Part shown: positions 45,709-56,380 of the stretch, one piece after another
Layout of the letters: each line of letters begins with the position of its first letter
Position numbering within the stretch: position 1 is the stretch's first letter
From: Sanghuangporus weigelae
Lineage: Eukaryota; Basidiomycota; Agaricomycetes; Hymenochaetales; Hymenochaetaceae
DNA length: 64,000 nucleotides
Reading direction: 5' to 3'
Assembly: GCA_033182465.1 (NCBI GenBank)
Contig: CP137323.1
Location: forward strand, 2,046,001-2,110,000
Program-made: the position numbers and the translations under genes
Notes under the pieces: model-generated
Told to the model about the DNA's origin: nothing
Databases searched by the model: none
The model's input: only the letters and a program-made list of their open reading frames with translations

Positions 45709-46063
45709 ATGGCCTGTGGTTGTACCACGAAGCCAGAGACCTGCACGTAAGCTCCCGTTTCCTCTCCGCTCCGCCTTCTTCGCCGGGATACTGAGAGTTA
45801 CCCAGTGCTTGCGGCCCAGCTGGAAGTGGCTGCACCTGCCCGAAGAATGAATGTACCTGCAATGAATGTACCAACAAAGCCCACTCCTCCACGGTGAGTT
45901 CCTTCCGATGAAACCAAGACGTGATCATTGACTTCTCGCTATCTCGTCGCCATAACTGCTACTTTGCGAATACGTGCCGCATTCTATTTCCTGTGCTCTT
46001 AGTGTTCTTGCAAAGGGCAAGGTTTGAACTGCGCAGACAAGCCCAGCGGGTGCAACTGTTAAA
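45709..46063 (+). CDS. Metallothionein 3, long two-cluster form
   Basis: Exons 45709-45746, 45806-45893 and 46004-46063 join in phase to 61 residues with 16 cysteines. The first cluster reads MACGCTTKPETCTACGPA, then GSGCTCPKNECTCNECTNK. A HSST hinge leads to the second cluster CSCKGQGLNCADKPSGCNC. The two-cluster layout, near absence of aromatic residues and CxC spacing are diagnostic of a metallothionein that buffers copper or zinc. The second intron falls exactly at the hinge, so each cluster is an exon module. Within this window it is the most complete member of the group. Confidence 0.92.
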
Positions 46064-46534
46064 CAAAGCGACTTTATGCTTCGTAATAATTACACCACAA
46101 TCAAGTAATCGGTAACCGTCCAATAATTATGCAATGAAGTTGATGACAAGTCACTGTCAGCTAGTCTGTTGACGCTGAGAATATGAAGGCCGAAAGCTTA
46201 ACATCAGAATGAGAGCAGAGGGAAAGGAGCCGACGTTTCAACAAGATTCTAAGTTATTGAATCATGTGATTTTTCTGATCTCACCTTCCGAAATAGTATT
46301 TAGAGTAGTAAGGTGGTATACAGTAACAAATAAATTTTCTTTTCCATTTGTATCAAGAGCCCTCCATCTGTGTGCTTTATAAGTCGAGTTGAAAGATTCG
46401 ACGTAAGAGTTCATTCCCACTTGGCTTAGTGAAACGAGTCGACACGGTCCATTTGATTCAATCTCAATCTATCGGAGTTCGAAACTTGAAGGCAGCTGCC
46501 GAAGTTAGTAAATAAAAAACTGTCTGCCCGGATT
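46064..46534. other. Spacer after metallothionein 3
   Basis: AT-rich 470-bp stretch with no open frame of note. No gene is seen. Confidence 0.4.
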
Positions 46535-47335
46535 GTGAGACTGAGCCATATACATGTGCTTGCGTGAGAGTCTTCTTGATTCGAAATTGTGTTCCACGAA
46601 ATGAATGGAAGCTTCTGCACTCCGCATTACTAGTATACCTTCTATCAACGAGATATAGAAGAGCGCTTGCATATCTTTCTCCGGGACAGATAGACCGGTG
46701 TATTTCCTTCCTACTTTCGGCGAGATTTTACTCTCCAGATCAACATTCTTATCAGAGAGGAGGAGAGAACTAGGGCTTTGAATTTCAGGAAGTGGATACC
46801 AGGACACTTGGATACTGCAACTCAGTCAGCAAGTGGCAGGCCATTGCCAAGGGGAGAGTCACGGATGTATGTGAATTTTACTAAGATTACAGGTCTTGGA
46901 AGTATTGGATCTGGTTTCTGACCGGCCAGAAAATGCATCACGCGTCAATATGGAGAGACTTGTATAAAAGGACACTGTCCTCGCCACTTGTATCTCCATC
47001 CCAGCCCAGCATACTTAGCATCTCTGTTGCGCTATACAACAACCACTCGTCACAGGTCGGCTAGCTTTTCGCCTTGTTCTCAGACAATTCTGACATAGTC
47101 GACTTGATAGAGCGCTCGGCCACTCTCGTCTCGCTTTGAAACCGGGATTATCATTATTAATGTTCGTCGTGTGGTAGTTCCCTGAAGCTTGATGGGTAGA
47201 AGAACGTTCTTGTCTCCTAGAAAATCCAGAGAATCCAGAAAATCCTATGAAAATATTCTGTATATCGAGTTTGTTTGGGTTGAAGGTTATTGAATTTCGT
47301 GTTCAAAAACATATAGCGAAGGACAAGAGTGATAT
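46535..47335 (+). pseudogene. Ghost metallothionein locus: promoter and 3' region without coding exons
   Basis: From about 46535 to 47045 the sequence follows the promoter of metallothionein 2 block by block, including GAGACTGAGCCATATA, CAACGAGATATAGAAGA, CAAGTGGCAGG, the TATAAAA at 46973-46979 with matching flank, and the ACAACCACTC leader. Where the start codon and the Cys-rich exons should follow, it jumps to sequence matching the second-intron start of metallothionein 2 (CACAGGTCGGC against TACAGGTAGGC). It then runs along the last exon and 3' region, for example GTAGTTCCCTGAAGCTTGATGGG against GTAGTTTCAGAAAGTTTGATGGG. The coding exons 1 and 2 are deleted. The similarity is seen by eye and its percentage was not computed. 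Confidence 0.75.
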
Positions 47336-48118
47336 CTGAAAGTATTTTCAGTACGGACATTTAGAGTCTACGGACAGGTAAGAACAAGGACATCTTTGAG
47401 TAGCATTGTAAGTGAAGCCTCCAAGGACTGGCAGGAAACTCTGACTTTGCATAGCCGCCTTCTGCACCTTGAAATCTGTGATTATAGCGTACAATTATGT
47501 TCCGCGGCGGCCGCTGTTAGCGCTGTTCTCTGACCACACCACAACGACGGTTACGAAGACGGCAATCAGATGCCGTAAGCCTAGGTAAGCCTTGGCGGTT
47601 CCGAGTTAGGGGGAAAATGTAGGTTCCAATCTTTCGGGGTAACAACGACAGAGGCTTGTATTGATTACAGACACGTTTCGGAGCCGTGCTCATATTTGGT
47701 GTCACTGTGCTGGGCTGGGAATTAATGCTCATGAAATGGTCTGTCAATTAGGCCCGTGCCACGTCGCAATAGGTTGCGATGTGTTCATGCGAAGTATATG
47801 TTGAGCCGAAAGGCATGTTGCTGTGTTTATGGGAGGAGCGGATGAATAGCATTTGTTGAGTCGGTAGCCGTTGCTACAGCGATCGGACTGCGTGAGACGG
47901 ATAGTAGCGGATACTTTACGCGGGTGCACATTGGAGTCTGGCCTTAACCCTTTCCCTCCCATTTCTACGCTCCTCCCTCCCTTCTTCCCGACTCCTGCTT
48001 TTTTCTTTTCAACCCGTTCTCTTCCTTCATTTTTTGTTACTTTTTACTCAGGTTTACCGGCTGGCCCGTTCATTTTGGAGTGGTAGAGTAAGCTGGTGGT
48101 CGGGGAGGGTGCGCAAGT
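47336..48118 (+). promoter_or_regulatory. Upstream region of the plus-strand membrane-protein gene
   Basis: The last 150 bp before the start at 48119 include a long pyrimidine-rich tract (about 47945-48055), a common feature of well-expressed fungal promoters. The rest carries only short unassigned open frames. Confidence 0.5.
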
Positions 48119-50995
48119 ATGCGGGCCAAACATATCATGAACCGACTTCAAGTCGGAGAGAGGCTGAAGATTGTTGTAGGTTCCCATCTTCACTCTTGTA
48201 TATCTTCCTTTACATTTCTCATGCACTTCTTTTCACATCGTTTTAGTATGAACGAATCACCCTCACTCGGTTCACCAAGGCTTTTATCATTGTTGCGGTG
48301 GTCCATTGTCTGGCGCAGATCGCACTTCAGACAAGCGCCTTTTTCTTCAACAAGTCCGCTGGCGACAAAGTCTGGGATCTTATCGATGAATCGCAAATCC
48401 CGCATCAGTTTGCTTTCGTATCTAATGGGAAGGTGTTCGTCTGCAGCGATTTACCACCGAGTGGAGATCCATTCGAAACCGTCTGCTGGCCGATCGCAGG
48501 TCATGGTGTTGCAGTCGGCGATACAACGCAGAAGAACAATAATGTGGAGGATACGCAGAGCCAGAGCCAAGTGATTGACGACGTCAACGGCAAAGATGAG
48601 AAACAAGACACACGAGAAGGGGAGCAGAAAGACAGCCAGCAGGCTCGCTCCGTGCAGGCACCTCGAACGCCGAGAATCGGATCGCGAGGTTTAACGGCAG
48701 TCCCGACTTTTGATGACGGATCGGTGGCTGGAGTGAACGTCACTGGTTTGAATAGTGATGATCCCCAACAAGTGACTCAGTTGTCCTCTCGATGCATCAA
48801 CGCGCTGAACTGGCCAAGCATTATGTACGTGACCGTTCCTTTCCACAATACAAGTTCTGGCCTTAAAAACTTTGCAAGCCTGCACGATGCGAAAAGAGAG
48901 GACATCAGCTTCTTGTGTTATCAGGTCTGGCTTCTCGGAATCTCCCTCGTGACGGTGAGTCTGGATCCGCCTCGTCTTCTCGGTTTTCTTCCCCTGTGCG
49001 TTCCGTTGGTATTTTGATATTTCTGATCCGTTACCGAAAATAGATCCTCAATGAGTCTATACCGCATCTGTAAGTGTAAGATCCCAAGACAACGCCGGTT
49101 CCGAGTCGTGTTGCTAACGGAAAATACAGGGTTGCCGCGCTCGTAACACATGGAATGTCCACCGCATGGAGCGCCTTCCAACTGTCGCGCACCGGTAAAG
49201 CTGCGCGCGAGTATCAGTCGCTCATCGTCAACGATGCATGCAACGGAGTCGATGTTATACCAGGGTTCTGGGGGAACAAGATGAACTATCTCGTAAGCTT
49301 GACAGTCGCGGCGAGCGATGGGTGCTAATACGAACGTTCACGCAGATACCTATATTGGTTCTGAATGTTGTCGTGCTCCTTTTCAGCTTCGGATTATCTT
49401 TGAAGCTCTTTAACGTATGCCAATGAGTAGTTAAAGAAGCGTACGAGCCAACTGATCGCCTCGGTTATAGATCTATGCCCGACAGACGTTCAATCGCGTT
49501 GGTGCGAGCAAGAAGATGAACGTACTCTACAGTGTGAGTTTCCGTTGTGACACTATTTTCGGAGTTTATTTACTATGTGGCTTTTTATTCGTTTTTAGTA
49601 TGTCCTACTTCTTTCAGTATTTCTTCAGCTATCCGCGTTCTTTACTATTTGTGGATCCGCTCTCTGGCTCGACGCATTGAGCAATGGTGTCATCAAAGGC
49701 AGCACGGCGTACCGCATCGTCTTCGCGATCGTGTGTGTTGTAAGTGCATTCCTGATTTGAGCTTCCTTCACTGTGTTTATAATCCGTCCCCGCTGGCTCT
49801 AGGTCGAGATTCCGTGGGTGATCATGGTTTGTCCCAATCATCACGTTCATCATCACGTCCATCTAAAGCATTCACTATTTATTTTCAGGGTTGGATATCT
49901 ATCCGTAGGGAGCATCACATCTGCTCTCTGATATTCTTAATCACTGGTCTCGCGCTGTGTGCGGCATGGTCCTCGATGTTTGCGAGTGTCATGTACAGGT
50001 GGTCGTTCCAGAACTTCCCATTCTTTGCGACGTTAACGATCTCGGCGTTCATCGTGCTTGTTGGAACTGTCGCTCTCGCTGTAGTTTGCCGCATTAATTT
50101 CGGAAAGGGTCTTCCACGATACTGTATGTCGCTGTACTAATCTGGACACGGTGAAACTATGGTTAACTTAATTTATTCGCAAACAGTGAAAACTGAGGAG
50201 CAGTTTGATGATTCAAGCTTTATTCCGGTCACCGTTCCGAACAAACGCCTGTCAAAAGCCATCTCTGTCGTCTTTCCGGATAAGAGAACTAGCGCCTTGA
50301 AGAGGGCACTCGGTTTTAACGAGAAGCCTCCGTCGTACAACGCCAACCCATATGAACGTCCACCTTCCGAGACCAGCATCATTGACATCAAGGCGCCCGG
50401 TCGCGATAGAACTGCAATCTATTCGGACGTGTCGAGTGCCACTGCGGACGACGGACATGGCAGGAGGAGCTCGTTGCTCTCCCGTGTGCGCGCTCCCTTC
50501 CTTCGCCTCTCGGACAACTCGAGATTCGGTAGTGGGAAGATGAGCCTCCGCTTTTCCGCATTCACTTCAAATAGCACGAGCGCAGATTTGGAGCGCGACG
50601 TGCCAGATGTTCCCCAGATCCCCGTTGCTGTACCCAAGATGCCGGCGCCCAGTCACAAGCCTCAGACGAGACTATCCATGCCTGAGCCTAAGGAAGCACC
50701 GAAGCGGGAGTCAGGACCGATGAGAAGTCTTTCGGTGTCGTCGCGCGCAGCCGACTTGCCAGCGATAAATATTATTCCTGCTTCTGTGTCTCGATCAGCA
50801 ATGCTTGCGGAGCAAGGCGATCTCTCCGTCCGTGCGGCCTCGGAGTACGGGGACTCAACTCGACGAGAAAGTGGCGGAATAGGAAGCTTCCCTTCTCTTG
50901 GCCGGTCAACTTCATCGCTTTCGACGCGTCGAGGTTCTCCTCCGGGACCAGGCTTCATTGGTCTACCAATAAACCCGCGCGCATACCGGCATTGA
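48119..50995 (+). CDS. Multi-pass membrane protein, basidiomycete family of unknown function, member 1
   Basis: Start MRAKHIMNRLQVGER at 48119; exon 1 (48119-48175) joins exon 2 at 48247 in phase. The order is TM1 (FTKAFIIVAVVHCLAQIAL), then a large non-membrane loop of about 180 residues that is rich in Gln, Asp and Lys and carries a possible glycosylation site NVTG. Six or more further TM segments follow: YQVWLLGISLVTI, VAALVTHGMSTAWSAFQL, IPILVLNVVVLLFSFGLSL, IVFAIVCVVEIPWVIMGWI, LIFLITGLALCAAWSSMFA and TLTISAFIVLVGTVALAVV. A 270-residue Ser/Pro/Arg-rich cytosolic tail ends at 50995. I recognise no enzyme motif. It is convergent with a paralogue (51633 onward on the minus strand) that shares this architecture and the PFFATL/PFFACL-SA and INFGKGLPRY/RNFHCGLAQY segments. 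Function unknown; a plasma- or endomembrane location is inferred. Confidence 0.75.
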
Positions 50996-51632
50996 TCATT
51001 TCATGTCTGCCTTCAGTTTTGCTAGCTAGAATAGCCGATCTACGCCATCCTTGGCGGCTGGGTAGTTCTGTGTCGTTCCTCGTTTTCGTTGCTCACCCTT
51101 CTCCCTGTTCTTCAGGAGGACTGGTTCCTTGCTGAGTATCTCTTTTTTCTTGCCACCCGCTCATCCATTCCACACTCTTTGGCCTCCTATCCCTTGCGAT
51201 TTTGGGTTTTTCACATTGTATTTATTCCTGCCCTCCGCTCACTCGCTCAATTGTCACTTATGATTCACTGCAGCCTTCCAAACGCATTGTATTGTAGAAA
51301 TCAGTAGGAGATATTTCGTCGATAGCAGTCTTTCATCTGTCGGATGTGCAACACGCAAATAATTTCAGTGTTGCCCTTTGTTGTAGAACTTGGGATGTGA
51401 CCAAATTGGTCATTGGAGCTGCGCTCCAAATTGCATTCTCTTGACTAAACTACAAGAACTTTCTCGAAGACTACTTGAATGAAAGTCGAAAAGTTGCGAG
51501 AAAGTTTTATCAAAATACTAGAAGGCGTCCGCCATCAAGGTGCGCAAGAAGCGGCAAAGAGCAGAAGTATGTAAATATCTAAAGAACAATCGGAAGACCG
51601 ATGACATTCCATCCAAGCCCCATTCTTCCAGC
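50996..51632. other. Convergent intergenic region between the two membrane-protein genes
   Basis: About 640 bp with the 3' ends of both genes. The plus-strand open frame 51089-51307 is hydrophobic but has no supporting start or splice context. No gene is called. Confidence 0.4.
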
Positions 51633-53880
51633 TTACTGTAATCCATCACTTTTCACCTTTGACATCGACTCCCTATCCACATCACTGGCAGCATCGGACT
51701 GCGAACGCGCTCCAGGACTGAGAGGGATAGTAACGATCTTGAAATCAACCTGGAAGCCATTCTTCTCGGGATCGCCTTGGGGATTATGGGGGAAGACCTC
51801 CGGCTCAAAATCGGCCTTCGTCAGCAGGCTATCGGCGTATACTATCCGCCCGGATCCCATGGGAGATACAGAAGAAATAGCAAAACTCATCAGCGTTCGT
51901 TTTGGAATACCCGAAAAGGAGAAATGGAAGAGAAGTCATGAACAAAAACGATGAGAAGAGAAGACGTACAGTACTGCGCTAGTCCACAGTGGAAATTTCT
52001 CCAGCAGATTATTCCCAGGCCGATACTGGCCAGTTGGACTATCATGGCAGACACGGCTAAACATGCGAAGAATGGCCATTGGATCCAGGTCCAGCGGAAG
52101 ACCTGTGAGTAGTAGAGTACGCCCCATCCGCCGATGTAGAATACTCCGACGAGAAGGAAGGCTAGCATGGTGCGACGCATTTCCTTTCGCACTGAGAACC
52201 AACCCTAAAAGAGGCGAGTGAGCTTGAGTATGGAAGTTGGTTACGGGATGAGCAGACCCACCAAGGCGATCCATGGAATAAGCAGCTTTGAACAGCGATA
52301 TTTGTCATTAATCAGTTCGACGTACGGTACTATGATAGAACAGATTATGAACTCACGACGTTAGCTATAGTGAACGAGACCAAATACTCAATATTATGGT
52401 CCGATATGTTCACCAGCGGTCCGTTTATCAACTGATCAATCCATAGGGACATGGCGGCGACCAGTAAATAAACAGACATCTGGAGGCAGATGAATACACC
52501 GAGAAAGAACTACAGCGCAGATTAGAGCAATGAGTTTCTGTTACAGCGGGTACAGAGAACGATCCCACCCTGTAGAGTCTGATGAGGTGCTTTGGGGCGC
52601 CAACACGTGTGAACATGCATGTCGCATACGTCTTCAAGGCCACGCCCGGTTAGAATCCAGTCAAAGAAGACATCAACCAAGCAAAGCACTGACCTTGACG
52701 AGCTTCCAAACAAGATACGCAGAGAGTACAAGTGCAATAGTGTTCAGTGAGAGATCTGCTATCTGCACAGCTACGCGGAGGCTGAAGTAACGCGGAAAGA
52801 GATCAGCACCGCATGGACCATTCGTGATAAGTGCGTCAAAGCGATTGTTGATATCATGTGTCCGCCAAATTTCGTACGCTGACCAACAGGTTGAGAGGAT
52901 GCGCATGAAGAAACCGGCCAAGCTAATTCATCTTTGGATGAGCAAGATGCAGCAAATGGATGATGAAGGCACGACTCTTACAGATGCGGTATCGAATCAT
53001 ACATGATCTGATTAAGGAACGTTAGTTGCAGATTGACGGAACAAGTTAGAGAATCAAACTTACCGCGAACACTGAGATCCCAAGTAACCAGAATTCAGAC
53101 CCGATCAAGGCCAGCTCTTCGCGCTTTGAATTTCTCAGCCTATGACACGATGGTTAAGTCAGGCATTCGACATTCCGCGTGTAGATTCATTTGAAAATAA
53201 AAATAAAAATAAGAAATAAGAAACTTACACTTGATCCGCGTAAATAAGGACTCTCGTACAAGACTCATTCAAGAACACCTGCGATCCGTTGTCGACCACG
53301 GACGAAGAGAGTTCGACTCCGACTATGATAGTCGAATTTCGCACAGCTTGGACGTCTCTTTTTAGCCCTGTCGTTCTCAGGCTCTGATCTTGGACCTAGA
53401 GATGGTTGAGTGAAAATTTATTGCCCTGAAGTGAGCTGATCTCACATCTCGTCTTCGAAATTCTGATGGCACGTCAATTGCTCCCATTCCTGTCTGGAAG
53501 ATAAGCTTGCACTGGTCTGCATGGTCCCTTGTTAACGGAACATGCTTGCAAAGCTTTAACGTGAAGTTCCCATCATCCCTTTGAAGCCAAGCGACTTGGT
53601 CTCGAGGAACTTGCGCTTCTCCAAGGATGCTCGAGACGCGGGCGTTTGCATCATGGTCGAAAGAGAAGAGCACAGATTGCACGATTCCATGAACGAAACA
53701 GTGAAGAAACGAAATAAGAAAGAAGTAGGTAGTGACTTTGGAGATTGTTATGCGAAAGAACTGTTTGACATAATTTTCGAAGTGAAAACATCAGCACATT
53801 AATGCAAACGTACTTGCAGAAGAGCCGATTCATACCATAGTTTTCGTCCATATCCATGTCCTCCTGGACCATCTAGAGAA
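51633..53880 (-). CDS. Multi-pass membrane protein, same family, member 2 (5' end unresolved)
   Basis: Minus-strand paralogue of the gene at 48119. In order: a TM segment TFFLISFLHCFVHGIV, a luminal or external loop with VLFSFDHDANARVSSILGE and LKLCKHVPLTRDHADQCK, then EFWLLGISVFAIMYDSIPHL, AGFFMRILSTCWSAYEIW, a TM in LSLNTIALVLSAYLVWKLVK, FFLGVFICLQMSVYLLVAAM, MLAFLLVGVFYIGGWGVLYY, PFFACLAVSAMIVQLASIG and RNFHCGLAQY. A short tail with FEPEVFPHNPQGDPEKNGFQ ends at 51633. The C-terminal tail is much shorter than in member 1. I could not fix the first exon: candidate starts lie between 53860 and 54190, including an ATG at 54169, and the splice phases there did not close cleanly. Function unknown. 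Confidence 0.68.
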
Positions 53881-56380
53881 CGGATCCATTTCTTCACGAA
53901 GGCGATTTAGCGCCCAAGAAACAAGATAAGCGCCAGATACTGATAAACACGAATATTATCTATCGCAGATCAAATACGTCCGAGAGAGTACCTGACTCTC
54001 TTCAAGAAGGAGCCTGCCGCAAAAAGAAAAGATTGTCGTTTTGAAAAAAAGAAAAGAAAAAGTAGCGAAAGAACGAAGGGCTGGAAGGGAAGTATAGGTA
54101 TGGCAACTTGGAGGGGGACTACTCCGAGTCGGGGCTACCTGGCCTGGGGAGGGAGCGAAAAGGAATTACGTTGCTCATGCTGGTGGACTTAAGTATCCGT
54201 CGCCGTGAGGATAGTTATTAAACAAGACGTGGGGATACTGCAAACATTGAGGAAGAAGCCCAGAAGAACCTGAACCTGGGCGCTACGCGTGGCGCGGCGC
54301 ATCTTTGAAAACGGACTTCTGACACCATATCACGTAAATTTTACCGTTCCTTGCAGATTCTTCATACCAAGTTCTTCAATATTAATGAAAATGATACAAA
54401 ATAAAGAGCATCCATCGTAACATTACATGTAATATCAATTTCCTCACAGTCTCCTTGTTGCTCACTCCTATCATCGCAATATGTTTTTTGGGCTTGTTTT
54501 CTCCAATTATCACGGGGTAGCATATTTCGGGGTCCTCTCTGGGCTTTCCCGAAATCCCATTCAACCTCTTCTCTTCTCATTCTACCATGACAACGTCTAG
54601 TATGTCCGCTCGCAGTCCGACACGTTATTGACCGTCCAAAACATCTTCGCTGATCCGCATCTGGCTGTAGATTTGGTCATCATCATCATCATCTCTCTCC
54701 ATATTGGACTATCGCCGAACGTCTCTTCCTATTTGCGCAGCCGATTTGTGTGCGAGAGTCGTCCGAACTCACGTCCGTAGAGCCGTTCGCAGTGGTGAAT
54801 AACCACCGATGGGACAATGCTTTGTCGTTTTAGGCGCCCTGAGACGACTTCTGATAGAATTGCCGGATTGGCTTGTTTTTCTATCGTGAGAACTAATCAA
54901 AGCATTCGCTGCTCAGTTGATAACCTGCCTTCGGTTCATCAAAACATCAGAAAAAAACAGACGTCCTGCCTTCGCCATCTCGACGACAACTTGAAGGGCT
55001 CTGCGTAATGGCAAAGAAAATCCTTGTGCTGTTTATGATATGGCCCTTGCGCTATCACTCCAGAGCAGCCGAAATGAAATCAAAGAATCTGACGGAAAGA
55101 CAAGTGTCCTTTCGTCCGCATAAGGTGAAATCTCATTAATTCTCTAGCGCCATCTGACAACACAACGACAATGATATCTCGAATTCTAGCACCTGTGCCA
55201 CCGGATTCCATGTTTGTACTGCTCTTTCGCTCTGATGGATCCGGTGCTCGGATCATCGGGCGCAGTACTTACATTCCAAGTTCTGACTTAGTGGATTTGC
55301 GAAGCAAGTTCTTGAGAGAACTTCCGAGTTTTCTGATGTAGTCGCACGCTGCATTGCTCTCTCAGGGTCAACTTTCTCGTTGCGCTGGGCTAGGAGATGA
55401 ACTTGATTGTCTCTGCTGTCAAGAGCAGGGCATTCGAAGCCTTCTAGGATCCTGTTATTCTCGGCTTAGTGACTCAGACCACTTTACTCTCGGAGCGCGA
55501 CTGACGGTTAGACTCTGACTTCTGGGCGCCGAAGTGAACTTCGTCGGCAGCAACCTTGTTGTGGCATTCAAATCGTTTCAAGGACATCAGAGAGATGATC
55601 GCATTCCAAGCTGCGATAGACGCCATATTATTAGACTGCCGCCTTTTCTACACGATCTGTCAAGTCTGATGCGGTCTGGCATCTGCAACCAAGTGAGACG
55701 TCTGCGTCAATAACGTTGCCCCTCTGGTATCTCGTTACTCACTCGCTGTCTATGGGATGAACAGGAACTGTCGAATGTCTGCCTAATGCAGTTCTCGTGT
55801 CTATCAGCAATGTGTGTCGCATCAATGTAACATTGGAACCTTATCAATGCCAATAGGACCTATGTTGTGGAGAGGCAATTTATGCCTCAGGAAATGATGA
55901 GGAACCTGGTGTTTTCATTCGGCATCTCCCCATTGACACACGGGAACTAAGGACTTATTGTCGTTACGTTGTGGCATGAAACATTATTTTGTAGGTTTGG
56001 ATATTGCTATGGTTTTGCATCATTTTCCTTGATCGATTTTCAATCATTTTCTGTCGTTGAGACAGGGAGGTTATTGCTCCTACCCGATTATATGTCAAAT
56101 CACGCTACCACGGAGCATAGACTCTGCAAACTGGAGTAAGCGACAGATCACTCGGGATACGGATTCCATCGTGTGACGAAACGGCGCCTTCGTCAACCCC
56201 ATTACTTCACAAATAGCTAGGCTGATGCATGCAGGCGAACTGACACATATTTTACCTTGTGGTAAGCAACCGTAGTCAATTCACCATTCCCAAATCGCGC
56301 GCGCATAGGATTGATTATACAGTTACAGCTTGAGACATTTTCTGGCCCGGGACAGTAATTTGGAAATCGATAATCTGAGA
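53881..56380. other. 2.5-kb gene-poor stretch
   Basis: Holds the likely 5' leader of the minus-strand membrane protein, with A-rich and pyrimidine-type sequence near 54010-54060. It is followed by about 2 kb with almost no open frame above 60 codons on either strand. I see no repeats at its ends and no mobile-element motifs. It may be the transition between unrelated blocks or decayed sequence. Confidence 0.4.
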
